Below, one piece after another: positions 52,117 to 60,904 of a stretch of 64,000 nucleotides of DNA. The notes below the pieces were generated by a model. That model was given only the letters and a program-made list of their open reading frames with translations, did no database searches and had not been told where the DNA came from. This DNA comes from Streptomyces ficellus (lineage in GTDB: Bacteria; Actinomycetota; Actinomycetes; Streptomycetales; Streptomycetaceae): the NCBI RefSeq assembly GCF_009739905.1, contig NZ_CP034279.1:2480001-2544000 (forward strand), in the 5' to 3' direction. Numbering within the stretch: position 1 is the first letter of the stretch; each line of letters starts with the position of its first letter. The translations under genes and the position numbers were made by a program.

Positions 52117-52539
52117 TCACCTGTGAGCCACCGCACTCGCACCGTCGCCGGAGCCCCCGTCACCGCCTCCGGCCCCGGTGTCGGAGCCGCCGTCGCCGCA
52201 TGCCGGAACCTCGGCGCCGTCCCAGCGGGCGCGCCGCATGTCGAGGCGGGGCAGGTGGCCGTCGGCGTGGCGCGAGGCCTGCCGCAGCGGGGTGCCTTCC
52301 TGACGGTAGTGGTCGAGGGCGCGCAGCTCGTGGCCCGGCAGGAGCCGCCCGTCGGCCCGTACGACCCGCCACCACGGCACCGCGCCGCCGTAGAGCGTCA
52401 TGACGCGGCCCACCTGACGCGGGCCGCCCTCGCCGAGCCACTCGGCGACGTCCCCGTACGTCATCACCCGGCCGGCCGGGATCAGCTCGGCGACTTCCAG
52501 CACCCGTTCCGCGTACTCCGGAAGCTCCTCAGCACTCAC
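52117..52539 (-). CDS. Alkyltransferase-like protein (MGMT family, no catalytic Cys)
   Basis: 140 residues. The O6-alkylguanine transferase DNA-binding fold is clear (AELIPAGRVMTYGDVAEWLG, GPRQVGRVM), but the active-site PCHRV is replaced by VPWWRVVRA, so it cannot accept alkyl groups. Such ATL proteins bind alkylated bases and pass them to nucleotide excision repair. The C-terminal 35 residues are a Gly/Asp-rich tail (GDGGSDTGAGGGDGGSG) of no known role. GTG 52539 is favoured by AGGA eight bases upstream; an ATG at 52548 is possible. Same relative position as Rv3204. Confidence 0.88.
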   Translation of the reverse strand: MSAEELPEYAERVLEVAELIPAGRVMTYGDVAEWLGEGGPRQVGRVMTLYGGAVPWWRVVRADGRLLPGHELRALDHYRQEGTPLRQASRHADGHLPRLDMRRARWDGAEVPACGDGGSDTGAGGGDGGSGDGASAVAHR

Positions 52540-52769
52540 CCGGTCCATCCTGCACCACACCACCGACAACGCGGGCAATGCACCCTGATGGCCCCCCGCG
52601 CCGCCCGGTCGTGCCACCATCTTCCGGGCGGTGACCGGTGATACGAGATCAACAAGACACGGATACGCAGAAGGGGCGGGATGTGCGGCTTCCCGGAGTG
52701 GCGAGCACTTCGGGGCCTCCTGAGACGATGGAGATGAACAAGACGAAGGAGACGAAGGAGACGGTGTGC

Positions 52770-55379
52770 GTGAACGCGGACAGGCACGTCGACCGCGTCT
52801 CCGGTGACGAGCCGCTTCTCGCCGCCCGCGTGCACCGGCCGTCCGACCTGCTGCGCCTGCTCGTCGGCATCCTCGCGATCGGTGTCGTCATCGCCATCGC
52901 CGCCTTCGCCCACGCCACCACCACCGGCCTGGAAGAGGACATCAGCAAGGGCACCGGCCAGGCCCCGGACGTGTTCGTCAAGATCGCCGGGCTCGTCTCC
53001 AGCATCGCCGTCCTCCTCGTCCCGGTCGCCTTCGCGATCGAACGGCTGATCAAGCGGGACGGGCTGCGCATCGCGGACGGCGTCCTGGCCGCCGTACTGG
53101 CGCACGGCGTCACCCTCGCCACCGACCTGTGGGTGGCGAGGGCCGCCCCCGGCACGATCCAGGAGGCGCTGACGCAGCCCCAGGCCGGCGGGGGGCTGTC
53201 CGACCCGGTCCATGGGTACCTCGCTCCCGTCATCGCCTATATGACGGCCGTCGGGATGGCCCGCAGGCCGCGGTGGCGGGTGTCGCTGTGGGTGGTGCTG
53301 CTGCTCGACGCGTTCGCGATGCTGGTCGCCGACTACACCACCCCGTTCTCCATCATCCTGACCGTCCTGATCGGCTGGACCGTCGCCTACGGCACGCTGT
53401 ACGCGGTCGGCTCCCCCAATGTGCGGCCCACCGGCCAGACGCTGCTGGCGGGCCTGCGCCACGTGGGTTTCCGGCCGGTCACCGCGATGCGGGCCGAGGA
53501 CGTCAGCGACTCCGCCGAGCAGGGCGACCGCGGCCGCCGCTACCTGGTCACGCTGGAGGAGGGCCCGCCGCTGGACGTCACGGTCGTCGACCGCGAGCAG
53601 CAGGCGCAGGGCTTCTTCTACCGGGTGTGGCGCCGGATGACCCTGCGCGGCATCACCACCCGCCGCTCCCTGCAGTCCCTGCGCCAGGCCCTGGAGCAGG
53701 AGGCGCTGCTGGCGTACGCGGCGATCGCCGCCGGTGCCAACGCGCCCAAGCTGATCGCGACCTCCGAGCTCGGCCCGGACGCGGTGATGCTGGTGTACGA
53801 GCACCTCGGCGGCCGTTCGCTGGACACGCTGGACGACGAGGAGCTCACCGACGAGGTCGTGCGGGGCGCCTGGCAGCAGGTGAAGGCGCTCCAGTCGCGG
53901 CGTATCGCGCACCGCAGGCTGACCGGTGACGCCCTTCTGGTGGATCGTTCCGGCAAGGTGATCGTCACCGACCTCAGGGGCGGGGAGATCGCCGCCGGCG
54001 ACCTGGTCCTGCGCATGGACATCGCGCAGCTCCTGACCACGCTGGGGCTGCGGGTCGGCGCCGAGCGGGCGGTGGCCGCGGCGGTCGAGGTGTTCGGTCC
54101 GGACAAGGTCGCCGACTGCCTGCCGCTGCTCCAGCCGATCGCGCTCAGCCGCTCCACCCGGGCCACGCTGCGCCGGCTCGCGCGGGAGCGTTCGCAGCGG
54201 GAGCGCGAGGCCGTGCTGGCCGCCTCCGAGGCGGCCAAGCAGGCCCGGCTGGACGGCCACGCCGAGAAGAGCGACGAGGAGAAGCGCGCCGACCGCAAGG
54301 CCGTACGGGCCCACAAGCAGGCCGAGAAGCGGGCCCTGGACGAGGCGATGGACGAGGTCCGGGAGGAGGACCTGCTGGCCCAGATCCGCCAGCAGGTCCT
54401 GTTGATCCGGCCGCAGGCCCCGGTGGAGCCGGTACGGCTGGAGCGCATCCGGCCGCGGACGCTGATCAGCCTCATCGCCGGTGCCATCGCCGTGTACTTC
54501 CTGCTCTCGCAGATCGCCGAGGCGCCGCTGTCGCTGTCCACGATCGCCGAGGCGGACTGGGCCTGGATCTCGGCGGCGCTGTTCTTCTCCGCGCTGAGCT
54601 ACGTGGCGGCGGCGATGAGCCTGCTGGGCTTCGTGCCCGAGCGGGTGTCCTTCGGTCGTACCGTCGTCGCCCAGGTGGCGGGGTCCTTCGTCAAGATCGT
54701 CGCCCCGGCCGCGGTCGGCGGTGTCGCCCTCAACACCCGGTTCCTCCAGCGCTCGGGGGTACGGCCCGGCCTCGCGGTGGCCAGCGTCGGGGCGTCGCAG
54801 CTGTTCGGGCTGGGCGCGCACATCCTGCTGCTGCTGTCCTTCGGCTACCTGACGGGGACGGAGAAGACCCAGGACTTCACCCCCTCCAGGACGGTGATCG
54901 CGGGCCTGCTCACGGTCGCGGTGCTGGTCCTGGTGGTCACGGCCGTCCCGGGCCTGCGCAAGTTCGTCTCCAGCCGGCTCCGGTCGCTGTTCGCGGGCGT
55001 GGTGCCGCGCATGCTGGACGTGCTCCAGCGGCCGGTGAAGCTGCTCACCGGCATCGGCGGCATGCTGCTGCTGACGGGTGCGTTCGTGCTGTGCCTGGAC
55101 GCGTCGATCCGGGCGTTCTCGCACGGGGCGCAGCCGCTGACGTACGCCAGCCTCGCCGTGGTGTTCCTCGCCGGCAACGCCCTGGGGTCGGCGGCGCCCA
55201 CCCCGGGCGGTGTCGGCGCCGTGGAGGGTGCGCTGATCGCCGGCCTGGTGGGTGTGGGCGGGATGACGCTGGAGGTCGCGACACCCGCCGTCCTCCTCTA
55301 CCGCCTGATGACGCTGTGGCTGCCGGTGCTGCCGGGGTGGTTCTCGTTCAACTTCCTGACCAGGAAGGGCGCCCTGTAA
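52770..55379 (+). CDS. Fusion of membrane domain, kinase-like domain and LPG-synthase-type (UPF0104) membrane domain
   Basis: 869 residues. N-terminal membrane block of about six helices (residues 15-200), a cytosolic kinase-like domain (about 230-440), a long charged linker rich in Ala/Lys/Arg/Glu, and a C-terminal eight-helix block of the lysylphosphatidylglycerol-synthase/UPF0104 type (VAQVAGSFVKIVAPAAVGGV; GNALGSAAPTPGGVGAVEGA). In the kinase part the expected catalytic H-x-D loop reads IAHRRLTGDALLVDRSGKV, so the catalytic Asp appears replaced by Arg and the Asn by Ala: possibly a pseudokinase. GTG 52770 lies nine bases after AAGGAG; earlier in-frame starts exist (GTG 52764, ATG 52728/52734). 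Role unknown; lipid or cell-wall related by family. Confidence 0.82.
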   Translation: MNADRHVDRVSGDEPLLAARVHRPSDLLRLLVGILAIGVVIAIAAFAHATTTGLEEDISKGTGQAPDVFVKIAGLVSSIAVLLVPVAFAIERLIKRDGLRIADGVLAAVLAHGVTLATDLWVARAAPGTIQEALTQPQAGGGLSDPVHGYLAPVIAYMTAVGMARRPRWRVSLWVVLLLDAFAMLVADYTTPFSIILTVLIGWTVAYGTLYAVGSPNVRPTGQTLLAGLRHVGFRPVTAMRAEDVSDSAEQGDRGRRYLVTLEEGPPLDVTVVDREQQAQGFFYRVWRRMTLRGITTRRSLQSLRQALEQEALLAYAAIAAGANAPKLIATSELGPDAVMLVYEHLGGRSLDTLDDEELTDEVVRGAWQQVKALQSRRIAHRRLTGDALLVDRSGKVIVTDLRGGEIAAGDLVLRMDIAQLLTTLGLRVGAERAVAAAVEVFGPDKVADCLPLLQPIALSRSTRATLRRLARERSQREREAVLAASEAAKQARLDGHAEKSDEEKRADRKAVRAHKQAEKRALDEAMDEVREEDLLAQIRQQVLLIRPQAPVEPVRLERIRPRTLISLIAGAIAVYFLLSQIAEAPLSLSTIAEADWAWISAALFFSALSYVAAAMSLLGFVPERVSFGRTVVAQVAGSFVKIVAPAAVGGVALNTRFLQRSGVRPGLAVASVGASQLFGLGAHILLLLSFGYLTGTEKTQDFTPSRTVIAGLLTVAVLVLVVTAVPGLRKFVSSRLRSLFAGVVPRMLDVLQRPVKLLTGIGGMLLLTGAFVLCLDASIRAFSHGAQPLTYASLAVVFLAGNALGSAAPTPGGVGAVEGALIAGLVGVGGMTLEVATPAVLLYRLMTLWLPVLPGWFSFNFLTRKGAL

Positions 55380-55466
55380 CGCGCTCCACGCGCGCGTGCC
55401 CGCGTACGGCCACCCGCATGGACCTCGTCACGGGCGCCGGGAGGGAGCCGGGCGCACCATGGACGC

Positions 55467-57128
55467 ATGACCCTCCGCGCCGCCCGGACCGCCGTCACCC
55501 CCACCCCAGGGCGGTCCGCCGCGCGCGCCGGCCAGATCGCACGGCGGACCGCACGGCGGACCGCGCGGCGGACCGCGACCCGGTCCGCCTCCGTGCTGGC
55601 CGCCGCGACCGCCACCGTGCTGATGGCCGCCGGCTGCTCCGGCGACGGTGACCAGGGCGGCCGGGATCCGGACCGGCCCAAGGACCTCGCCACCCAGAAG
55701 CTGACCTGGGAGGCGTGCCCGGCGCCCACGGTCCAGGAGGGCACCGGCACCGCCCCCTCCCCGCTGCCCGGCGGCGCGAAGTGGGAGTGCTCCTTCATGC
55801 AGGCCCCGCTCGACCACGCGGACCCGGACGGCGAGACCATCGAGCTGGCGCTCATCCGGGCCAAGGCGTCCGACCCGGCGAAGCGGATCGGCTCGCTCAT
55901 CTTCAACTTCGGCGGGCCCGGCGGCTCCGGCATCACCGCCCTGCCCTCCTTCGCGGGCGACTACGAGACCCTGCGCACCCGCTACGACCTGGTGAGCTTC
56001 GATCCACGCGGCGTCGGCCGCAGCGTGGGCGTGGAGTGCGAGGACGACCGGGCGCTGGACGCGTTCTTCGCCCTGGACTCCACGCCCGACGACGCGCGCG
56101 AGGAACAGGCCTACCAGGACGGCCTGAAGAAGTTCGCCGCCGCCTGCGAGGAGAACTCCGGGGACGAACTGGCCCACGTCGGCACCGAGAACGCGGCCCG
56201 CGACCTGGACCTGATGCGCCAGGTGCTCGGCGACCCCAAGCTGTACTACTTCGGCATCTCCTACGGCACCGAACTGGGCGGCGTCTACGCCCACCTGTTC
56301 CCCAAGACCGTCGGGCGCGCCGTCTTCGACGCCGTGGTCGACCCCAACAGCACCGCCGAGCAGGGCGCGCTCGGCCAGGCCAGGGGCTTCCAGCTCGCGC
56401 TGGACAACTTCGCCGAGGACTGCGTACGGCGCGGCGACGCCTGCAAGCTGCCGGGCGGCAGCGTCAAGGAGATCGAGGCCCACGTCTCCGCCCTGCTCGC
56501 CAAGCTCGACAAGAAGCCCATCACCGGCATCGGGGACCGCGAGCTCACCCAGTCCCAGGCCACCAACGGCATCGCACAGGCCCTGTACTCCAAGGAGTTC
56601 TGGCCCTACCTGGAACAGGGGCTCGACGAGGCCGACGGCGGCGACGGCGGCCTGCTGCTCGCCCTGTCGGACTCCATGAACGGCCGCGACCAGGCCGGCT
56701 CCTACAGCAACCTGCAGGCGGCCAACGCCGCCATCAACTGCGTCGACGACAAGGCGCGGTTCACCGTGGCCGAGACGAAGGCGAAGCTCCCCGAGTTCCG
56801 CAAAGCCTCGACGATCTTCGGGCCGTTCCTGGGCTGGGGCCTGATCAGCTGCTCGCAGTGGCCCGTTCCCGGCACCTGGGCGCACCCGGACGTCAGCGCG
56901 CCCGGCTCGGCGCCCATCCTGGTCATCGGCAACACCGGCGACCCGGCCACGCCGTTCGCGGGCGCCAAGGCGATGGCCACGGCGCTCGGCAAGGGCGTGG
57001 GCGTGGAGCTGACGTACGAGGGTGAGGGGCACGGCGCGTACAACAGCGGCGACGCGTGCGTGAAGCGCGCCGTGGACGGCTACCTGCTGGACGGCAAGGT
57101 GCCCCCGTTGGGGACGGTGTGCCCGTAG
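55467..57128 (+). CDS. Secreted lipoprotein S33 peptidase (tripeptidyl aminopeptidase type), copy 1
   Basis: 553 residues. A long basic N-terminus with the repeated unit A-R-R-T-A-R-R-T precedes the signal helix and a lipobox LMAAGC (Cys about 57), so the mature protein is membrane-anchored outside the cell. Alpha/beta-hydrolase with C-terminal TAP-like domain: NFGGPGGSG (oxyanion), FGISYGTELGG (nucleophile Ser), VIGNTGDPATP (Asp) and GEGHGAYNSG (His). Releases tripeptides from protein N-termini in known family members. It is followed by a paralogue, about half of whose residues it appears to share. Confidence 0.93.
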   Translation: MTLRAARTAVTPTPGRSAARAGQIARRTARRTARRTATRSASVLAAATATVLMAAGCSGDGDQGGRDPDRPKDLATQKLTWEACPAPTVQEGTGTAPSPLPGGAKWECSFMQAPLDHADPDGETIELALIRAKASDPAKRIGSLIFNFGGPGGSGITALPSFAGDYETLRTRYDLVSFDPRGVGRSVGVECEDDRALDAFFALDSTPDDAREEQAYQDGLKKFAAACEENSGDELAHVGTENAARDLDLMRQVLGDPKLYYFGISYGTELGGVYAHLFPKTVGRAVFDAVVDPNSTAEQGALGQARGFQLALDNFAEDCVRRGDACKLPGGSVKEIEAHVSALLAKLDKKPITGIGDRELTQSQATNGIAQALYSKEFWPYLEQGLDEADGGDGGLLLALSDSMNGRDQAGSYSNLQAANAAINCVDDKARFTVAETKAKLPEFRKASTIFGPFLGWGLISCSQWPVPGTWAHPDVSAPGSAPILVIGNTGDPATPFAGAKAMATALGKGVGVELTYEGEGHGAYNSGDACVKRAVDGYLLDGKVPPLGTVCP

Positions 57129-57181
57129 CGCGCGGAGACGGTGTGCCCGCGGTGACGGGAGACGGTGTGCCCGCGGCGCTG
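57110..57181. repeat. Three-copy 24-bp tandem repeat seeded in the stop region of the first S33 gene
   Basis: Units begin at 57110, 57134 and 57158, core gagacggtgtgcccgcgg. The first contains the last codons and TAG stop (57126-57128) of the upstream gene; the other two lie between the genes. Confidence 0.85.
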
Positions 57182-57231
57182 TCGGCGGCCCGGCCTAGGA
57201 TGAATGTCCGGCACAGGAGTTGGGGGGACAC

Positions 57232-58785
57232 ATGTCCATGCGGGTACGGGCCGGAGGCCTGGTGGTCGCGGCGGCGCTGGCGGCCGGGGTGCTCACCGGC
57301 TGCGACAGCGGCGGCGACACGGGCGGCGGCACGGGCGGCACCGGGACCGGCGGTGCGTCCGAGGGCGCCGCGATGGCCTCCCTGCCCGCCGCGCTCACCG
57401 GCCAGAAACCGAACTGGCGCGCCTGCGAGGCGCAGGAGGGCGGCGAGGAGCCCGGCCCGGAGTGGGCTTGCGCGGACGTGAAGGTCCCTCTGGACTACGC
57501 GAAGCCGGGCGGTGAGACCCTCTCCGTCGCCCTCATCCGCAAGGAGGCCCGCGACAAGGACCGCCGCGTCGGCTCGCTGCTGTTCAACTTCGGCGGCCCC
57601 GGCGCCTCCGGAGTGGCCGCCATGCCGGGCACGGCGGACCAGTTCCAGGAACTGGGCGACCGGTACGACCTGGTCGGGTTCGACCCGCGCGGGGTGGGCC
57701 GCAGCTCCGGTGTGGTGTGCCGGGACAGCGAGGAGCAGGCCGCTGCCCTGGCGCGGATCGACCTCACCCCCGACACGTCCGCCGAGGAGGCCGCCTTCCT
57801 GAAGGACGGGGCCGACTTCGGCGCCGGCTGCGCCCAGCGGTCCGGCAAGGTCATCCCCCACGTCACCACGACCAACACCGCGCGGGACCTGGACCTCGTC
57901 CGGCACGTGCTGGGCGACAAGAAGCTCAACTACATGGGCTTCTCCTACGGCACCCAGCTGGGCGGGACGTACGCCCACCTCTTCCCCAGGAACGTCGGGC
58001 GGACCGTCCTGGACGCGGTCGTCGACCCGAGCGCCGACACCGCGGGGCACGCCCGCAACCAGGCCATCGGCTTCCAGCGGGCGCTGAACAACTACTTCGC
58101 CTCCACCGGTGAGGGCGCGACGGCGGGCAACGCGCGCGTGACGGCCCTGCTGGAGCGCCTGGACCGCGAGCCGCTGCCCACGGACGACGGCCGCGAGCTG
58201 ACCCAGAGCCTGGCGCTCACCGGCATCGCCCAGACCCTGTACTCGGAACAGATGTGGTCCTATCTCACCGAGGGCCTGAAGGACGCCGAGTCGGGCGACG
58301 GCAACTCCCTGCTCCAGCTCGCCGACATGTACAACGACCGGAGCCCGGACGGTACCTACGGCACCCAGTCGCACTCCCAGCGGGCCATCTCGTGCGCCGA
58401 CAGCAGCAGCCGCCCGACGGCCGCCGAGGCCAGGGCACTGCTGCCGGAGTTCCGCAGGATCTCGCCGGTCTTCGCCGAGTTCATGGCCTGGGACACGGCC
58501 GGCTGGTGCGCCGACTGGCCGGTGAAGGGCGAGAGCGCCACTCCGGAGGCGAGCGCCAAGGGCTCCGGCCCGATCCTGGTCGTGGGCACCACGGGTGACT
58601 CCGCGACCCCGTACGAGGGCGCGAAGAAGATGGCGGACGAACTGGGCGCCGGCGTCGGCGTCCTGCTCACCTATAAGGGCGAGGGGCACGGCGCGTACAC
58701 CAGCGGCAACGCCTGCGTGCGGGACACGGTGAACGGTTACCTGCTGGACGGCGAGGTCCCGGCGAGCGGCAAGACCTGCACCTGA
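57232..58785 (+). CDS. Secreted lipoprotein S33 peptidase (tripeptidyl aminopeptidase type), copy 2
   Basis: 517 residues. Signal peptide with lipobox VLTGC (Cys about 24), then a Gly/Thr-rich linker (GGDTGGGTGGTGTGG). Same catalytic layout as copy 1: NFGGPGASG, MGFSYGTQLGG (Ser), VVGTTGDSATP (Asp), GEGHGAYTSG (His). The ATG at 57232 follows GGGGGGA closely; ATG 57238 is an alternative with better spacing. A possible -10 TAGGAT lies at 57196-57201, so it may have its own promoter. Tandem duplication with copy 1 is evident. Confidence 0.93.
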   Translation: MSMRVRAGGLVVAAALAAGVLTGCDSGGDTGGGTGGTGTGGASEGAAMASLPAALTGQKPNWRACEAQEGGEEPGPEWACADVKVPLDYAKPGGETLSVALIRKEARDKDRRVGSLLFNFGGPGASGVAAMPGTADQFQELGDRYDLVGFDPRGVGRSSGVVCRDSEEQAAALARIDLTPDTSAEEAAFLKDGADFGAGCAQRSGKVIPHVTTTNTARDLDLVRHVLGDKKLNYMGFSYGTQLGGTYAHLFPRNVGRTVLDAVVDPSADTAGHARNQAIGFQRALNNYFASTGEGATAGNARVTALLERLDREPLPTDDGRELTQSLALTGIAQTLYSEQMWSYLTEGLKDAESGDGNSLLQLADMYNDRSPDGTYGTQSHSQRAISCADSSSRPTAAEARALLPEFRRISPVFAEFMAWDTAGWCADWPVKGESATPEASAKGSGPILVVGTTGDSATPYEGAKKMADELGAGVGVLLTYKGEGHGAYTSGNACVRDTVNGYLLDGEVPASGKTCT

Positions 58786-58809
58786 GACGCCGGGCGCGAC
58801 GGGAACGAC

Positions 58810-58843
58810 CAGGGGGCCGAATCCGTTCGGATCCGGCCCCCTG
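58810..58843. terminator. Bidirectional terminator between S33 copy 2 and moeZ
   Basis: A 10-bp perfect stem (cagggggccg / cggccccctg) extended by partial pairing of ATCCG around a small loop, lying between two convergent stop codons. Confidence 0.75.
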
Positions 58844-58878
58844 TCGTGCCGTTCTGTGCCGTGCCGCCAGGTCCAGGA

Positions 58879-60057
58879 CTAGTAGACCGGCTTCTCCGGC
58901 TCGATCTGGTTGACCCAGCCGATCACGCCGCCGCCGACGTGCACCGCGTCCGCGAAGCCCGCGGACTTGAGCACGGCGAGGACTTCCGCACTGCGGACGC
59001 CCGTCTTGCAATGCAAGACGATCTTCTTGTTCTGCGGAAGGTCCTGGAGCGCGGTGCCCATCAGGAACTCGTTCTTCGGGATCAGGCGGGCGCCGGGGAT
59101 CGAGACGATCTCGTACTCGTTCTGCTCCCGGACGTCGATGATGTCGATGCTCTCGCCCTCGTCGATCCACTCCTTGAGCTGCTTGGGAGTGATCGTCGAG
59201 CCGAGCGCCGCCTCCTGGGCCTCCTCGGACACGACGCCGCAGAAGGCCTCGTAGTCGATGAGCTCGGTGACGGTCGGGTTCTCGCCGCAGACCGCGCAGT
59301 CCGGGTCCTTGCGGACCTTGACCTGGCGGTACTGCATCTCCAGGGCGTCGTAGATCATCAGGCGGCCGACCAGCGGGTCGCCGATGCCCGCGAGGAGCTT
59401 GATGGCCTCGTTGACCTGGATGGAGCCGATGGACGCGCACAGCACGCCCAGCACGCCGCCCTCGGCGCAGGAGGGGACCATGCCCGGCGGCGGGGGCTCC
59501 GGGTAGAGGCAGCGGTAGCACGGGCCGTGCTCGGACCAGAAGACCGAGGCCTGGCCGTCGAAGCGGTAGATCGAACCCCAGACGTACGGCTTGTTCAGCA
59601 GGACGCAGGCGTCGTTGACCAGGTAGCGCGTGGCGAAGTTGTCCGTGCCGTCGACGATCAGGTCGTACTGGCCGAAGATCTCCATCACGTTGTCGGCCTC
59701 GAGCCGCTCCTCGTGCAGGACCACGTTCACGTACGGGTTGATCCCGAGCACGCTGTCGCGCGCGGAGGCGGCCTTGGAGCGGCCGATGTCGGACTGGCTG
59801 TGGATGATCTGGCGCTGCAGGTTCGACTCGTCGACCTCGTCGAACTCCACGATGCCGAGCGTGCCCACGCCGGCCGCGGCGAGGTACATCAGGGCGGGGG
59901 ACCCGAGGCCACCGGCGCCCACACAGAGCACCTTGGCGTTCTTCAGCCGCTTCTGCCCGTCCATCCCGACGTCAGGGATGATCAGGTGGCGGGAGTACCT
60001 GCGGACCTCGTCTACGGTGAGCTCGGCGGCGGGCTCGACCAGGGGTGGCAGCGACAC
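58879..60057 (-). CDS. moeZ: Adenylyltransferase/sulfurtransferase MoeZ
   Basis: 392 residues. E1-like adenylation domain (VGAGGLGSPALMYLAAAGVG; FDEVDESNLQRQIIH; GTDNFATRYLVND) with zinc cysteines CYRC and CAVC, fused to a C-terminal rhodanese domain (IIDVREQNEYEIVSIPGA) whose catalytic Cys is in LHCKTGVRS. Charges ubiquitin-like sulfur carriers (MoaD, ThiS, CysO and secondary-metabolite carriers) as thiocarboxylates in actinomycetes. Contrast with the orphan E1-like gene at 35047, which lacks these residues. GTG start follows GAGG at five bases. Orthologue of Rv3206c. Confidence 0.95.
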   Translation of the reverse strand: MSLPPLVEPAAELTVDEVRRYSRHLIIPDVGMDGQKRLKNAKVLCVGAGGLGSPALMYLAAAGVGTLGIVEFDEVDESNLQRQIIHSQSDIGRSKAASARDSVLGINPYVNVVLHEERLEADNVMEIFGQYDLIVDGTDNFATRYLVNDACVLLNKPYVWGSIYRFDGQASVFWSEHGPCYRCLYPEPPPPGMVPSCAEGGVLGVLCASIGSIQVNEAIKLLAGIGDPLVGRLMIYDALEMQYRQVKVRKDPDCAVCGENPTVTELIDYEAFCGVVSEEAQEAALGSTITPKQLKEWIDEGESIDIIDVREQNEYEIVSIPGARLIPKNEFLMGTALQDLPQNKKIVLHCKTGVRSAEVLAVLKSAGFADAVHVGGGVIGWVNQIEPEKPVY

Positions 60058-60127
60058 GGAGACCTCATCAATACTGCTGGTCGGTAGTCAGTACGGTTGT
60101 TCTTCCGTAACACTGCCACGGCCCTCC

Positions 60128-60904
60128 TCATTCCGAGACACCCGGTCCGATCTGCGAGACGATTTCGTCCCAGTAGCCGGGCAGAGCCGCGAATGGGTTG
60201 GTTTGCCCCGTCCGCCCTCCGGCGCGGTCACCGGTCCGGTCGGTGAAGAAGATCGTCCCGGCGCCCTGCCAGCGCGCGATGCGCATCGCCTCGTCGAGAT
60301 GGGTGCGCGGCACCCCGTGGACGAGGTGCACGAACCGCTCCGGCGGATGGTCGGCCGTCCACTGGGCGACCTGTGACCACCGGTACTCGGCCCATGGACC
60401 GGAGAACGTCACCAGCTGGTCCGCGATCTCCGCGTACCCCGGGCAGGGGTGGCGGCCGTGCCCCAGCACCAGGTGTCCCCCGTCGACGTGCTCCAGGACC
60501 ACCTCCAGCGTGGCGGTGACGCGCCGTACGCCGGCGAGGTCCGCCCGGTCCGTGGGACAGCGGTCCAGCAGGTAGCCGTCCACCCGGTACCAGTCGAGGA
60601 AGCGGTGCGCGTCCGAGACGATCTCGGCGAACGGGCGGGAGCCGTGCCGGAGGTCGAGGTGGCCCAGCACCCGCACGCCCGCGTTGCGCAGCCGTCCGGC
60701 GGCCTCCAGGCAGTGCGGGTCGGGCCGGGTGCCGGGGCCGTCCGCGACGTTGAGGACGGCCCAGTGCAGCGGTGTGCCCGGGCGGGTCAGCTCCGCCCAC
60801 TCGACGGGGGCGAGCAGCGGGTGGGCGTAGCCGGGGACACCGAATCCGAGCCGTTCCGCGCCGGTCGCGGAGATGCCCGTGTCCCTGCGGGTCAGATGCG
60901 GCAC
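60128..60904 (-). CDS. Spherulin-4 family (GH166/Ega3-like) putative glycoside hydrolase
   Basis: 258 residues. TIM-barrel-like protein of the spherulation-specific family 4: GFGVPGYAHPLLAPVEWAEL, WAVLNVADGPGTRPD, VLGHLDLRHGSRPFAEI, DWYRVDGYLLDRCPTD (acidic active-site strand) and VHGVPRTHLDEAM. Family members cleave alpha-1,4-linked galactosamine polymers; PelA of the Pel polysaccharide system carries this domain. No signal peptide, so it would act in the cytosol or leave by another route, which is odd for the family. GTG 60904 has GGAGG five bases upstream and overlaps the epimerase gene by 13 bases, so it is last in that operon. Confidence 0.85.
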   Translation of the reverse strand: MPHLTRRDTGISATGAERLGFGVPGYAHPLLAPVEWAELTRPGTPLHWAVLNVADGPGTRPDPHCLEAAGRLRNAGVRVLGHLDLRHGSRPFAEIVSDAHRFLDWYRVDGYLLDRCPTDRADLAGVRRVTATLEVVLEHVDGGHLVLGHGRHPCPGYAEIADQLVTFSGPWAEYRWSQVAQWTADHPPERFVHLVHGVPRTHLDEAMRIARWQGAGTIFFTDRTGDRAGGRTGQTNPFAALPGYWDEIVSQIGPGVSE

